A DNA stretch of 64,000 nt from Adiantum capillus-veneris (lineage: Eukaryota > Streptophyta > Polypodiopsida > Polypodiales > Pteridaceae): assembly GCA_014529385.2 (NCBI GenBank), contig CM043942.1, positions 22,838,991-22,902,990 on the forward strand. The letters are read 5' to 3'. Shown here piece after piece: positions 19,535-28,142 of the stretch. A program made the position numbers and the translations under genes. Below the pieces are notes generated by a model, which was not told where the DNA came from, ran no database searches, and saw nothing but the letters and a program-made list of their open reading frames with translations. Position 1 is the first letter of the stretch. The number at the start of each line of letters is the position of its first letter.

Positions 19535-20532
19535 TTCCTCAAGGGGTCGGACATTCCCTCACCAAACATTCTCTCTAGTAGGAAAGGTCCACTTTTAGAT
19601 GTCCTACCCTCACTCTCTTCCCGAATGATACTGGGTATAGCTAACGGCCTGTAGTTCTTGTGAGGTTGAACTTGTGTGGGAAACATTGTGTCCGACATTT
19701 GGATATGTTTGGGTTTAGGTTCTAATGTTCGTTGAGTTTCTTCCACCAAACCCCTCGGTTGTTGGACTCGTTCAATTTCCACTGTTGGGTTTGGATAGGT
19801 TCCAATCTTTCTCTTGCAATCCTCATTTTTTGTCTCTCGTGGCTTATCTGGGGGGTTCGCAACTGGGTGGTTTAACTTTGAATACTCTTTTGGTGTTCGT
19901 CGTAATTCCCTCTCGTGATCCTCCTCACTGGCTTTTTCCTTTGTATTAACAGTTTTGGTCTCCGTGGTCTCTATCGAATCTGAGTCATCCTCAAGGTCAT
20001 TCATATACACGGGATCCTCTCCTGTCCCTATGTTAGTCTTTGAACTAGGTTTTGAGCTAGAAGCATTAAGGGATTTCTTTCTTCGTGTTTTCTTCTTTCT
20101 CGCTCGGCCAATGGATGCAGCATCTCTCTCTTCGAGGATGTAATTTTGCTTTTGGAGCATCGATCGTGTGAGTGCATTCACTGGTGCTATGTTTATAGTT
20201 GGTGGTGTCCCATCAACAATCTCTATTATGTTCAATGGTGTGATTTTCGGTGCGTTTGGATTGTTAGGACACTGTGCGATCAAATGATCTATGCCACAAC
20301 GATTACAAGTGAGTATTGGCATTGCCAATGCACTCCCTTGACTTGTTTGCATTAGTGCGGCATTCTTTTGCATTCTAATGGGGCACTCAGCTACTCGATG
20401 TGGTCTACCACATTCGTAGCACTGAAGAGGTGGTCTCCTGGCAAAACTATTAATGTTTTGGCCTCTTGCTGCTAGCGCAGTAGCTTGATATACCGGTTTG
20501 ATTTGTCCCCAATGGTCTTCCATATAGTACAT
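19474..20532 (-). CDS. Zinc-knuckle region of gag, gypsy element
   Basis: There are two knuckles: CYECGRPHRVAEC (Cys38, Cys41, His45, Cys50) and CNRCGIDHLIAQC (Cys76, Cys79, His83, Cys88). Both are Cys-x2-Cys-x3-His-x4-Cys, one residue shorter than the retroviral spacing. A basic, Ser-rich linker (RARKKKTRRKKSLNASSSKP) and an acidic stretch follow. It overlaps the gag ORF by 83 bp in another frame. The homology continues across (gag ends SHVLYGRPLG, this ORF reads SHVLYMEDHWGQ), so one event of -1 type joins them. Confidence 0.85.
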   Translation of the reverse strand: MYYMEDHWGQIKPVYQATALAARGQNINSFARRPPLQCYECGRPHRVAECPIRMQKNAALMQTSQGSALAMPILTCNRCGIDHLIAQCPNNPNAPKITPLNIIEIVDGTPPTINIAPVNALTRSMLQKQNYILEERDAASIGRARKKKTRRKKSLNASSSKPSSKTNIGTGEDPVYMNDLEDDSDSIETTETKTVNTKEKASEEDHERELRRTPKEYSKLNHPVANPPDKPRETKNEDCKRKIGTYPNPTVEIERVQQPRGLVEETQRTLEPKPKHIQMSDTMFPTQVQPHKNYRPLAIPSIIREESEGRTSKSGPFLLERMFGEGMSDPLRKWRFHLHHSLVRVLRPTRCH

Positions 20533-21805
20533 GGGACTTGGTGAGATCTGCCAAAGTCATCTCAGATATCGTTTGCTCTTTCACGATTGGCTTTATCTTC
20601 ATTGGCTCATGCCCTGACGCTTGCGAGCTACTAGACTTCGGCTCGGCGGACACTCTTTCTCTTGCAATCATTAAATTATCCTCCAATTGGATTGCATTCA
20701 TGGTGACTGCTTTCCAAGTAGTGATACCTCTAATGACTAGGCCATTATAGATACTTCCATGTCGTAGTCCCCTAATGAATCTATCGAGCAATTGGTTGTT
20801 GAATCGCTCGTTTGGATTGCATCGAGAATTCAAATTCTTTAGGCGACTAATGAAGTCTCTCACGGATTCACCTTCTTCTCGTTGGGCTTTCTGGAGCTGA
20901 GAGGCTACACCCCAAAGTACTCCCTCTCGTATGTATTCTTTTAAGAAAAGTCTCCTAAGAGTAGAGTAGATCGTTTTCTCTTCTACTCTTAAGGTTCTAT
21001 ACCAATCTCCAGCCTTTCCGCCTAGGGTCAAACTCAAAGCCTTACACTTATGTAGCTCATTGTGCTCTTCCAAGGAATCGCACACATGTTCAAAGACTTC
21101 CATATGCTTTCTAGCATCTCCGTCTCCACTGAATTTCTGTGTGAGCTTAGCTACTTGAACTGCCTTGCTCCTAGGCTCTCTATCAGGTGCGCTACGCATG
21201 CTTTCCGCAATAGAGCGATCGATAGTTTGAGCAAATGCTGCCAAATCTCCTATTTGAGTAGGTATAATGGGTGTATGTGCTCCTGGAACCACATGTGAGA
21301 TGGGAGTTGGCCTTGGCCTTGGCATACGCGCGGCTCTTGGGTCCCATATTTCGTATGGTGGTGTATCAGACGGTGGTCCAAAGTTTACAGGCGTGGCCCT
21401 AGGCATAGGGGGTGCCTGATATGGCATGTTATTATTAAATGGCATGGCTCCACTTGTATAAGAGCTTGGATAATGCCATTGTGGATTGTAAGCTCTTGGA
21501 ATAATCGGAGGTGTAGGAGCTACATGAGGCTGAGGTACGACAGGTGCACATGATTGATACATACATGTAGGTATAGTTGGGGGCACTGTGCTACTAGGCA
21601 TCGGCGCAGTATTAACAAATGAACTCCATGGTGTACTTCTTGTCATGCTCACCACTGGGATATGCATGGTAGCCGTAGTGTCATTAAGAGAAAGATGAGC
21701 TAGATCTGGGAAGGTAAAGCTGCCACTTGTGGGCTCAGATTGTACTGAGGCTCCTGGCGAAACAACATATGGAGGATCAATGGGGCTCACTGAGGGAGTC
21801 TCCAT
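20450..21805 (-). CDS. Gag of the gypsy element
   Basis: The N-terminal 180 residues are Pro/Ser/Thr-rich. The gag (Retrotrans_gag-like) domain covers about 220-350: KHMEVFEHVCDSLEEHNELH, LTLGGKAGDWYRTL, LFLKEYIREGVLW, GESVRDFISRLKNLNSRCNP and LLDRFIRGLRHGSIYNGLVI. The upstream ORF is in the same frame with a single TAA at 21821-21823 between them, so gag may originally have started at 22,825. Confidence 0.85.
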   Translation of the reverse strand: METPSVSPIDPPYVVSPGASVQSEPTSGSFTFPDLAHLSLNDTTATMHIPVVSMTRSTPWSSFVNTAPMPSSTVPPTIPTCMYQSCAPVVPQPHVAPTPPIIPRAYNPQWHYPSSYTSGAMPFNNNMPYQAPPMPRATPVNFGPPSDTPPYEIWDPRAARMPRPRPTPISHVVPGAHTPIIPTQIGDLAAFAQTIDRSIAESMRSAPDREPRSKAVQVAKLTQKFSGDGDARKHMEVFEHVCDSLEEHNELHKCKALSLTLGGKAGDWYRTLRVEEKTIYSTLRRLFLKEYIREGVLWGVASQLQKAQREEGESVRDFISRLKNLNSRCNPNERFNNQLLDRFIRGLRHGSIYNGLVIRGITTWKAVTMNAIQLEDNLMIARERVSAEPKSSSSQASGHEPMKIKPIVKEQTISEMTLADLTKSHVLYGRPLGTNQTGISSYCASSKRPKH

Positions 21806-21820
21806 TTGTGATAGGGTTGG

Positions 21821-22825
21821 TTAGTTGGCCTTTCCCGTATCCAAGAATCTCATTAGGCCTGTTGAAGGCATGTTGATCCCTGTGTTCTGTCTTTCTAACT
21901 CGACAATCCTATGGAGGACATCACAGACTTTCTGTTGTTGCTCATCTATGCTAGTAGCACCCGATGTGGATTGTAGAACATCTAACCAACCCACATGATA
22001 GGTGTGTCCTGTGTACCGATCAGTTAAAGCTTCTGCTTGTAGGTCATACTCCCAATTTTCGTTCAGGAATATCCCATCTAGGCCTGGCGTGCTTGAGGTT
22101 TCCCTCGAAGTGGAAGCATTATTGCTCCCCATTGCTTGCCCCTCCGTGAAGACTACCTTGGGAGCACTCGGTTGCTCGACTGGCATGATTGTTGTCATAG
22201 GAGCCTTTGCTTTCAGGGCTCGACTTTGTTCTAGCCTTTGTAGGTTCTCAATTTCCCTCTCCCTTGTTGCTTGCATATAGCGTTTGATCTCTTGCACTTT
22301 GGCAAGACTCCTACCATCGGGTAGTAGAACCTCAGAGGGAGATAGTCTTAAAGGATCAGGAGGTGCAGTGGATGGAATATTCACATGCACACTCTCAAGA
22401 AGCATAGGGTCTATTTTAGGCATGAATGACGAATTTACTTCCCCACTCCCTTCATTTATTTCATTAACCGCATGTTCGGAGCGAGTAGCTCTACTAAAGG
22501 TCTCTTTTAAGTGGCTAAACACGCTGGACCCGGGCCGTGGGCCCATGGCATGCATGTCTTGACTTGAACTATCAGGATTTGGTGTAGGATACCCCTCCAT
22601 GACTTCGTAGTCAGAGGAAGAATCACTAGACGCGATATGAGGATCTTGGGTCGCGCTACCTTGAGTCCCGGCCGAAGGTCCAGAACCTAGGGTGGAGGAA
22701 TAATTGGTGCCCGCGTAAATGGAGGCACTACCAATATGCTCGTGCTCTAACACTCGTCCAGAGCGTAGGTTCATATGACTTGGATCCCCTAGAAGTGTCA
22801 GTGAGTGCCCGTGAAGGCTGCTCAC
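21821..22825 (-). CDS. N-terminal ORF before gag in the gypsy element
   Basis: This encodes 334 residues in the same frame as gag, ending DTGKAN then TAA 15 bases before the next Met. It begins MSSLHGHSLTLLGDPSHMNL, then RSGRVLEHEH, a start reminiscent of the 'RSGR' N-termini of some plant gypsy polyproteins. It is low-complexity with a helical middle (IKRYMQATREREIENLQRLE) and a C-terminal segment DGIFLNENWEYDLQAEALTD. Either it is the N-terminal part of a long gag split by a stop mutation, or a separate ORF as in Ogre-type elements. The shared frame favours the first. Confidence 0.65.
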   Translation of the reverse strand: MSSLHGHSLTLLGDPSHMNLRSGRVLEHEHIGSASIYAGTNYSSTLGSGPSAGTQGSATQDPHIASSDSSSDYEVMEGYPTPNPDSSSQDMHAMGPRPGSSVFSHLKETFSRATRSEHAVNEINEGSGEVNSSFMPKIDPMLLESVHVNIPSTAPPDPLRLSPSEVLLPDGRSLAKVQEIKRYMQATREREIENLQRLEQSRALKAKAPMTTIMPVEQPSAPKVVFTEGQAMGSNNASTSRETSSTPGLDGIFLNENWEYDLQAEALTDRYTGHTYHVGWLDVLQSTSGATSIDEQQQKVCDVLHRIVELERQNTGINMPSTGLMRFLDTGKAN

Positions 22826-23884
22826 CTAGTATTTTTGGGTGTTTTGCAACCCAAGTCTTTTCTTAAATTTTTTTTTATTTTTTGATTTTTTGGTCCTTTT
22901 TTTTTGACCCAGCTATAGAATAGAACGTATGATAGCTCAAAACAAGCGTCTCGGTCAGAGGGACGTGCCGTGCTTTACAGCCCTCCGTTTGGTCACTTTA
23001 TGCCCTCGGAATCCCTAAAACCGTCAATTTCTAGTAGGGAACTAGGCCCAAATTAGAAAGTCTAAGGGTGTAAGTGGGAAGAGAAGGGAGGAGAGTGGAG
23101 GACTTGCCCCAAATGCTCTCATTCCCTCTTGAGGGGGTAGGGTATATATATAAGAGTGAGTCTAGTATATATCATAAGACTGAAGACTGAGGCCTGGGCT
23201 TGGGCTTGGGGAAATGATCCCGATCCTGATCAAAATTTTAGTGTAGTCCCCCAGTCACTCACGCTTAAATATTTCGGTTTTTTTTTTTAATTTTAATTTT
23301 TTTAATTTTTTAATTTTTTTAATTTTTTTAATTTTTTAATTTTTTTTTTTGTTTATGTTTTTTGAGGCGACAACCGCGCGCGGTTTAGGTGACCCTTTCT
23401 TGGCCACACACACTGTCAACACCTACCTAACCTCTCTGTCAACAGCTCACTACCTTATCTACTTACTAACAGTGTTGGTAACCACTAACTAATCTACTAA
23501 CTAATCTGTTAACCACTCTGCTAACTGCTTACTGACAGTGGGCTAACTGTCCACCTACTTCCTCTCTCACTACCTTACTGTGCAAAGACTGTGTGCAAGC
23601 AAACCTTGACAGAAAACTGTGTACAGACTGTGTGCAAACAGAAATTGCTAACTGCCTTCCTACTTATTCATTCACTGCGAACAAGCTAACGACTACTAAT
23701 TGTGCAAAGACTGTGTGCAAACAGAAAACACAACATTATGCAGAAATCACAGAACTTGCAGAGAATACAGAAATTAACAACTTGCAGAAAAATAACTCAT
23801 TCCTCTTCCTCTTCCTCTTCTTTCCTACTACAAACAACTCATAGGAGAAGCACAAAGTGCCTCTTGGGCTTAGTGCAGGGCGAT
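22826..23884 (-). other. 5' leader of the gypsy element with T-rich and duplicated tracts
   Basis: A leader of about 1.06 kb without a gene. It holds (T)n(AA) repeats at about 23280-23350, imperfect CTAACTAATCTACTAAC-type repeats at 23455-23560, and three related copies of a CAAAGACTGTGTGCAA-like unit at about 23581-23725. Confidence 0.7.
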
Positions 23885-23902
23885 TCCCCGGTAGCGGCGC
23901 CA
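23885..23902 (-). promoter_or_regulatory. Primer-binding site of the gypsy element (tRNA-Asp type)
   Basis: The minus strand reads TGGCGCCGCTACCGGGGA, four A after the 5' LTR end. This fits the 3' end of plant tRNA-Asp with two mismatches, a PBS known from Athila-type elements. Confidence 0.85.
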
Positions 23903-23906
23903 AAAA

Positions 23907-24487
23907 TGTGCGCTCCTTGCCGCACTGTCGAAGCAAGGGCCTTCCCTAACACTGTGTGCGAGCCATAGACGGCTCCAAGCACACAACTAGCTTAACTAGT
24001 AAACTCAAAAGAGGGCAATGGTGTGTCACTCACCGCTCTATGCTCTTGCCGTGGAGGATTCCTCGCCGCGAAGAAGAAGGAGACGCCGCTACGTCGCGCT
24101 CAACCGCTTCACCGCCGTCGTGCTGCCGCAATGCTTGATCGCGCTCTCTCTCTCTCTCTCTCTCTCTCACATACACACACACACAAGGAGGTGAAGAAGA
24201 AGAAGATGGAGATGGAGATGGAGCAAGAGCACTCTTCTATTGCACAAATGAGAGAATGAGTGAATTTTAGGTTTAGTTGGCTTTTATATGAGCTCACCCC
24301 ATTCACACTTGGGCGCCCATGCTTAGCCAACCAATCCCTTGAATGTCCCAGTTAGAGTGCGCCTCTTATCGGAGATCACTCTTACCCTTTTCCTATTGGT
24401 CCGACAAGCCCGGTACCTGACTCTACCAAATACATAATACACGTCCGTCATAGGTGATGGGGTGTCGGTGAGCCGTGAGGGTTAACA
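23907..24487 (-). repeat. 5' LTR of the 13.4-kb gypsy element
   Basis: It is 581 bp and pairs with 11062-11648. On the minus strand it starts TGTTAACCCTCACGG and ends GGAGCGCACA. A TATA-like TATAAAAG (plus-strand 24281-24288) marks the likely promoter, upstream of the simple repeats. Confidence 0.95.
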
Positions 24488-25045
24488 GAGACCATGACAC
24501 GGTCTCCACATGGGTACCATCTCCAACATGCTCTGAGAGCATAGATCCGGTGTACCTCCTCCTGGCTAGATCTAGATTTGGATCTGGATCTCAAATGAAA
24601 AACCCTGCCAATGCATGATCGAGGCTGCCCCGAGGAAATGCTGCACTGTAAAGATGGTCTTCAAGCACTGCACGTGCTGCCCATGAAAACCACCAAGGCT
24701 GTCCTGCTGAGCAAAAACGATGGGCTGATTTACATTTGCTACAAGCCCCACACGGGCACCCAAGGGAGGGTCCACCCCTTTGGACTTTACTGCTGTGCTA
24801 ATGAGGTGATCCCCCCCTTTGCATATGTACATGCCCAAAGGCAGACTGCCCGACCCAGTCCTCTAACCCCACGATCTTGGTAAATGGGGGAGAAAAATAG
24901 GGAGAATATGGAAAGGAGCACCGGAGACCCATAGGGCTCAAGGGAAAGATGTGTCAAGGCTGGGGAAAAATACTCCCAGCCTGCAAGATGGAAGATGACC
25001 ATGGAACCAAGCCAAAACTCAAGGCTAAACATGGCTAGACATATC
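24488..25045. other. Unclassified DNA between two retroelements
   Basis: It begins with the right-hand GAGAC target copy and runs to the left end of LTR copy C. It includes a 90-codon open frame (24611-24883, HDRGCPEEMLHCKDGLQALH at its start) that I do not recognise. A purine-rich stretch with CTAGATCTAGATTTGGATCTGGATCT repeats lies at about 24564-24592, split here only for description. No function is proposed. Confidence 0.4.
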
Positions 25046-26114
25046 CTGTCACGTGACACATCCAACCCTATGTGTCCGTGGACAAGCTACAACATGATCA
25101 GGGTTTAGTCAGTCGAGTCAGTCTATATAAGAAGTGATCTGGCACTTTTGTGAGTCTATTTGTAGACCGTGCATGCCCAGTCACTAAGTGTAGATGCATG
25201 TCCTCTGGTTGCACACAGCATGATCATCAGTATTCCCATCAGAATCCATTAGAATCAGTTAGGGGATTTTTCCAGTGCATTTAGCCTATTTTCCCTATTT
25301 TTTGACATTTTTCACTTATTATTTTTAAGTGACTTTCCAACAAAAGTAGGTAGGGCAATTTTGCTAAGTTTGTATATAAGCAAACCCAAGTTAGCACTTT
25401 CTGGCAGAAGAGGTAGCAGGAGCTTCCCACTCAATAGGCACCTTCTTAGCAGGAACCCATATAAGCACCCTTGGCGTTTTTGGTCTCCATCCTCGCCACA
25501 GATACCCCAGCATTTTCCAGATTGCATTAGCGTTTTCGGATTTCATCAGCAGTTACAGAGCAGCCTCAGCGTTTTTGGTTTTCAGCCCTTATCGCAGCAG
25601 ATGCAGCAGCGTTTTCAGCTTTGAAGACGGTAGCAGATTCAGCCCTAGTTGGTTGCAGAAGACCCCCATTTTCAGCCCATAAAAACGCAGCCAAAACAGT
25701 CATTTTCAGCCACCGAAACAGCCCCAAAATTCAGCAGATAGAAGACCACAGATTTCAGCCCTAAAGTAGCCGTCGTCATCATCATTGTCGTCATCGGCAT
25801 AGTCCCAAGTTGCATCAGTCCATTGCATACGCGTTGTACCACTTTGTGCAATCAAAAGTAGACCACTCTCGCCGACGAGAGTGGGGCCTTCGGAGGAGGG
25901 TTTTACAATGTCTTTGGTGTCGTATCTCTCTTCTCTCTCTATCCTCAGTCTCATACACTTGCACGAACAGTGTCCATTCACTTTGTTGTGATCATAGCAC
26001 TTTTCATTAAGAACGGAAGGCTCTTCCTTCCATAAGAACTAAAAGGAACCTTGAGCACAGTTCGGAGCACTCATCTTGAGCAAAGCGCAAACAATCATTC
26101 CGCTGCACCTAACA
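25046..26114 (+). repeat. 5' LTR of copy C (short LTR type)
   Basis: It is 1,069 bp, with TATA-like GTATATAAG at about 25371-25379, repeated AGCGTTTT motifs at 25460-25620, hairpin 1 at 25863-25884 and hairpin 2 at 26015-26031. It is nearly identical to 28143-29211, so the insertion is fairly young. Confidence 0.92.
25863..25884 (+). promoter_or_regulatory. LTR hairpin 1, copy C
   Basis: Perfect 9-bp stem CCACTCTCG / CGAGAGTGG with loop CCGA. In the long LTR type (for example about 6091-6113) the arms read CCGCTCTC and GAGAGTGG around GCCATA. One pair there becomes G-T (G-U in RNA) and the stem survives. It is followed by the conserved GGCCTTCGGAGGAGGGTTTT. Confidence 0.6.
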
Positions 26115-26115
26115 T

Positions 26116-26127
26116 TGGTATCAGAGC
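26116..26127 (+). promoter_or_regulatory. Primer-binding site of copy C (initiator tRNA-Met)
   Basis: TGGTATCAGAGC lies one base after the 5' LTR. Confidence 0.92.
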
Positions 26128-26592
26128 TTTGGTAGTGTTCTGTATCACTCAAGGAAAGAACCACAAGAACCACAAGAATTTTTTTTGCTTGTTGAGGTCG
26201 CATGAACCCAAGTCGCTTGGGCGTGTCGATTCCTAATCGTGTTTTGTTGAAGAGTGACAGGAATCCCAAGAAAGAAGGGCTTGTCCAGCCTCCCCTTGTC
26301 TCTCTTTTCACTCATTGAGAGCGGACCGTGTACTTAGCGGCCGGCCAATCGACGTGAGGTGGGAAAAGGAAACCTTGGTTTGAGCGCAAGGCCGCCAAGG
26401 GGTGCGCCCGCGGAAAAGAGTAGAACTCGGGTGAAGAGAAGATCCTTCTCAAACGTGATTTGCAAGCAAAAGGAAAACCTCAAGAACCTCAAGAACCTCA
26501 AGACCCTCAAGAACCCAAGAACCAAGATCCCGAAGAACCCAAGTTCCTCGTGAACTTAAGAACCCAAGACCACAAGAACCCACGACTTCAGA

Positions 26593-26931
26593 ATGGTCGT
26601 CACTCGAAGCGGAATGGATACTTCACTTGGAGGTGATGAGCATGAGAGAGGCGAAGAAGAATTTTCCCCACCAGGAGGTTTTTCCGACCCTCCCCTTTCC
26701 ACATCTACGTCAAGGATTGCACTAACTCCTATGGAGGAGTTGAAGCAGTTGTCTATGGAAAGGAAGTTAGAACGCGAAGAAAGAGAAGTAGAAAGAAAGG
26801 CCTACGAAGAAAAAAGGCCAGCCATAGATCGTGAATACAAAGAAGGAATGGCCGCCATAGAGCGTAAGTACGCCTTGGAAGCCAAAGCAATACAAGAACA
26901 GAGCGACCGACAAAACAAAGAGTTCTGGTGA
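26593..26931 (+). CDS. ORF1 of AGCGTTTT family, copy C
   Basis: This encodes 112 residues starting MVVTRSGMDTSLGGDEHERG. A Pro/Ser/Thr linker is followed by about 70 residues of near-continuous charged helix (MERKLEREEREVERKAYEEK and similar). It is the best-preserved ORF1 here, and copies A and B share its N-terminus. It precedes ORF2 by 22 bp in another frame. The N-terminal RSG motif recalls gypsy polyprotein starts (for example 'RSGR' at 22.8 kb), so ORF1 may be a relic of a gag N-terminus. Function unknown. Confidence 0.55.
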   Translation: MVVTRSGMDTSLGGDEHERGEEEFSPPGGFSDPPLSTSTSRIALTPMEELKQLSMERKLEREEREVERKAYEEKRPAIDREYKEGMAAIERKYALEAKAIQEQSDRQNKEFW

Positions 26932-26953
26932 CTATTCTCAAGTTCATGCACAG

Positions 26954-27799
26954 ATGCAAGAGATTTGGGGAAAGGAGACTCTCTCAGTCTCTTCTTCTCC
27001 AAAGCATGATACACAGGATTTGCATGATTGTGTGAAGCATGATGATGATTTGATTGACAATGATTTGCATGATGATTTGGATGACAAAGATAAGCATGAT
27101 GATTTGAATGATAATGATTTGGATGATAATGACAAGCATGATGATTTGAATGATCAAGATGTGATTTCTCACAAGCATGATGAGTTGCATGAAGATGATG
27201 TGATTGTTCACAAGTATGATGTGTTAGTGGATGCTTTTTCTAGCGAAACTAACTTGGTTGTAGATTCGATCAATCACGAAGCACCGATCTTGGCTTTCGA
27301 GTCGAGGTCCAAAGAACCCCCACAGGACGATTCGATCCCTCAAGAAGAAGTGATCTTGGCTCTCGAGCCTAGGTCCAAAAAATTGTCACAGGAAGTATTA
27401 TGTGTTCGCATGATTGATACGCACGCATTGTTCGAATGTTTCATTCGTGATCGTTTCTTGTATTTTAGTCATCATCGTTATGTGATCCCTTTTCCTAGGC
27501 ATGACATATTGTATGTTGAGCACGTTTCTCTCATGGATGAGCACGAATGTATGCGGATTTTTCATGAAAAGCTGAAAAGTATGCATTCAAGGAAGTCACA
27601 TTCCATGTCTCTTCCTTGGCATGACACATTTGTAAAAAAAGCACATGAAAGTATGAGCACCAAGCGTGGGCATTTCCTGTGTGTTTTGCCACAGTTGATT
27701 GCTCTAGATCATAAGAGAAAGATTCGATCTCATTGTTTGCATGTGTTTGATGAACGGGTTGTGTTCTATGTTCATCTACATTGCATACACAGTCTTTAG
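26954..27799 (+). CDS. ORF2 of AGCGTTTT family, copy C
   Basis: This encodes 281 residues and is the only uninterrupted ORF2 in the window. Residues 20-85 are His/Asp repeats (KHDDLNDNDLDDND and similar). Residues 95-135 have two EE(P/V)ILALE(S/P)RSKE units. The C-terminal half is globular-looking and rich in His, Cys and aromatics (THALFECFIRDRFLYFSHHR, YVIPFPRHDILYVEHVSLMD, MSLPWHDTFVKKAHES). There is no zinc knuckle, DTG, YVDD or integrase motif. ORF3 overlaps its last 19 bp in another frame. It matches no family I recognise. Confidence 0.55.
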   Translation: MQEIWGKETLSVSSSPKHDTQDLHDCVKHDDDLIDNDLHDDLDDKDKHDDLNDNDLDDNDKHDDLNDQDVISHKHDELHEDDVIVHKYDVLVDAFSSETNLVVDSINHEAPILAFESRSKEPPQDDSIPQEEVILALEPRSKKLSQEVLCVRMIDTHALFECFIRDRFLYFSHHRYVIPFPRHDILYVEHVSLMDEHECMRIFHEKLKSMHSRKSHSMSLPWHDTFVKKAHESMSTKRGHFLCVLPQLIALDHKRKIRSHCLHVFDERVVFYVHLHCIHSL

Positions 27800-28131
27800 C
27801 GAAGACAAGATTTTTTCCACTCACTTTACATGAAATAGGTATGTTCATGTTTTTGTGTTGGAAGCGGTTTCAGGAATTTTCAGCCTCGGAGATTCTTGAA
27901 GAAGAAAGAAGCATGACTCTCGACAAAGATGTAGCATTGAAGGAGCCACAGAAGACTTTGTGTCGCTTTCGGCGCGGCCCAAAAAAGCAAGCGTTGCAAA
28001 CCTTTATGAAGTTCAAGTACCGCAGGACCCACACATCAGAGTGGGCCGGCGAAGAGTCCCTTCCAGGATTCCGGATGCTATTGGCGATCTCCCTCGACGC
28101 CATACAGTTCGGTACCAGTACCTTACTTTGA
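27781..28131 (+). CDS. ORF3 of AGCGTTTT family, copy C
   Basis: This encodes 116 residues whose stop overlaps the polypurine tract. Its C-terminal 80 residues match copy B closely (KEPQKTLCRFRRGPKKQA, LQTFMKFKYRR, FGTST). The basic patch RFRRGPKKQ is unchanged. The upstream part (FMFLCWKRFQEFSASEILEE) is also shared. Keeping three ORFs in fixed order in two separate copies suggests they were coding when the family last amplified. Function unknown. Confidence 0.5.
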   Translation: MHTQSLAKTRFFPLTLHEIGMFMFLCWKRFQEFSASEILEEERSMTLDKDVALKEPQKTLCRFRRGPKKQALQTFMKFKYRRTHTSEWAGEESLPGFRMLLAISLDAIQFGTSTLL

Positions 28132-28142
28132 AAAGGAGGGAA
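28130..28142 (+). promoter_or_regulatory. Polypurine tract of copy C
   Basis: GAAAAGGAGGGAA lies directly before the 3' LTR. Confidence 0.85.

Larger units (their letters stand above)
11062..24487 (-). mobile_element. Full-length Ty3/gypsy element of Ogre/Tat/Athila type, 13.4 kb, TSD GAGAC
   Basis: The LTRs at 11062-11648 and 23907-24487 are collinear and nearly identical. Both flanks carry GAGAC (11057-11061 and 24488-24492). A tRNA-Asp-type PBS lies inside the right LTR and a polypurine tract inside the left one, so transcription is on the minus strand. Order: leader, N-terminal gag-region ORF, gag, two zinc knuckles, protease, long spacer, reverse transcriptase, RNase H, integrase, second retropepsin-like domain, a small extra ORF, long 3' non-coding stretch, 3' LTR. 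Three frame changes and two in-frame TAA codons make this copy non-coding as one protein. The reverse transcriptase (FLDGYSGYNQI, FVDD, FMGHVGYYRRFI) and the lack of a chromodomain place it outside the chromoviruses. Confidence 0.93.

Noticed and set aside
11062-24487. Calling the extra ORFs an Athila envelope gene
   Set aside because: Neither ORF has a signal peptide or clear membrane segment. The longer one carries a retropepsin-like DTGA instead.
24611-24883. 90-codon plus-strand open frame
   Set aside because: It has no known motif, and no conserved copy in the window. Kept only as part of unclassified DNA.
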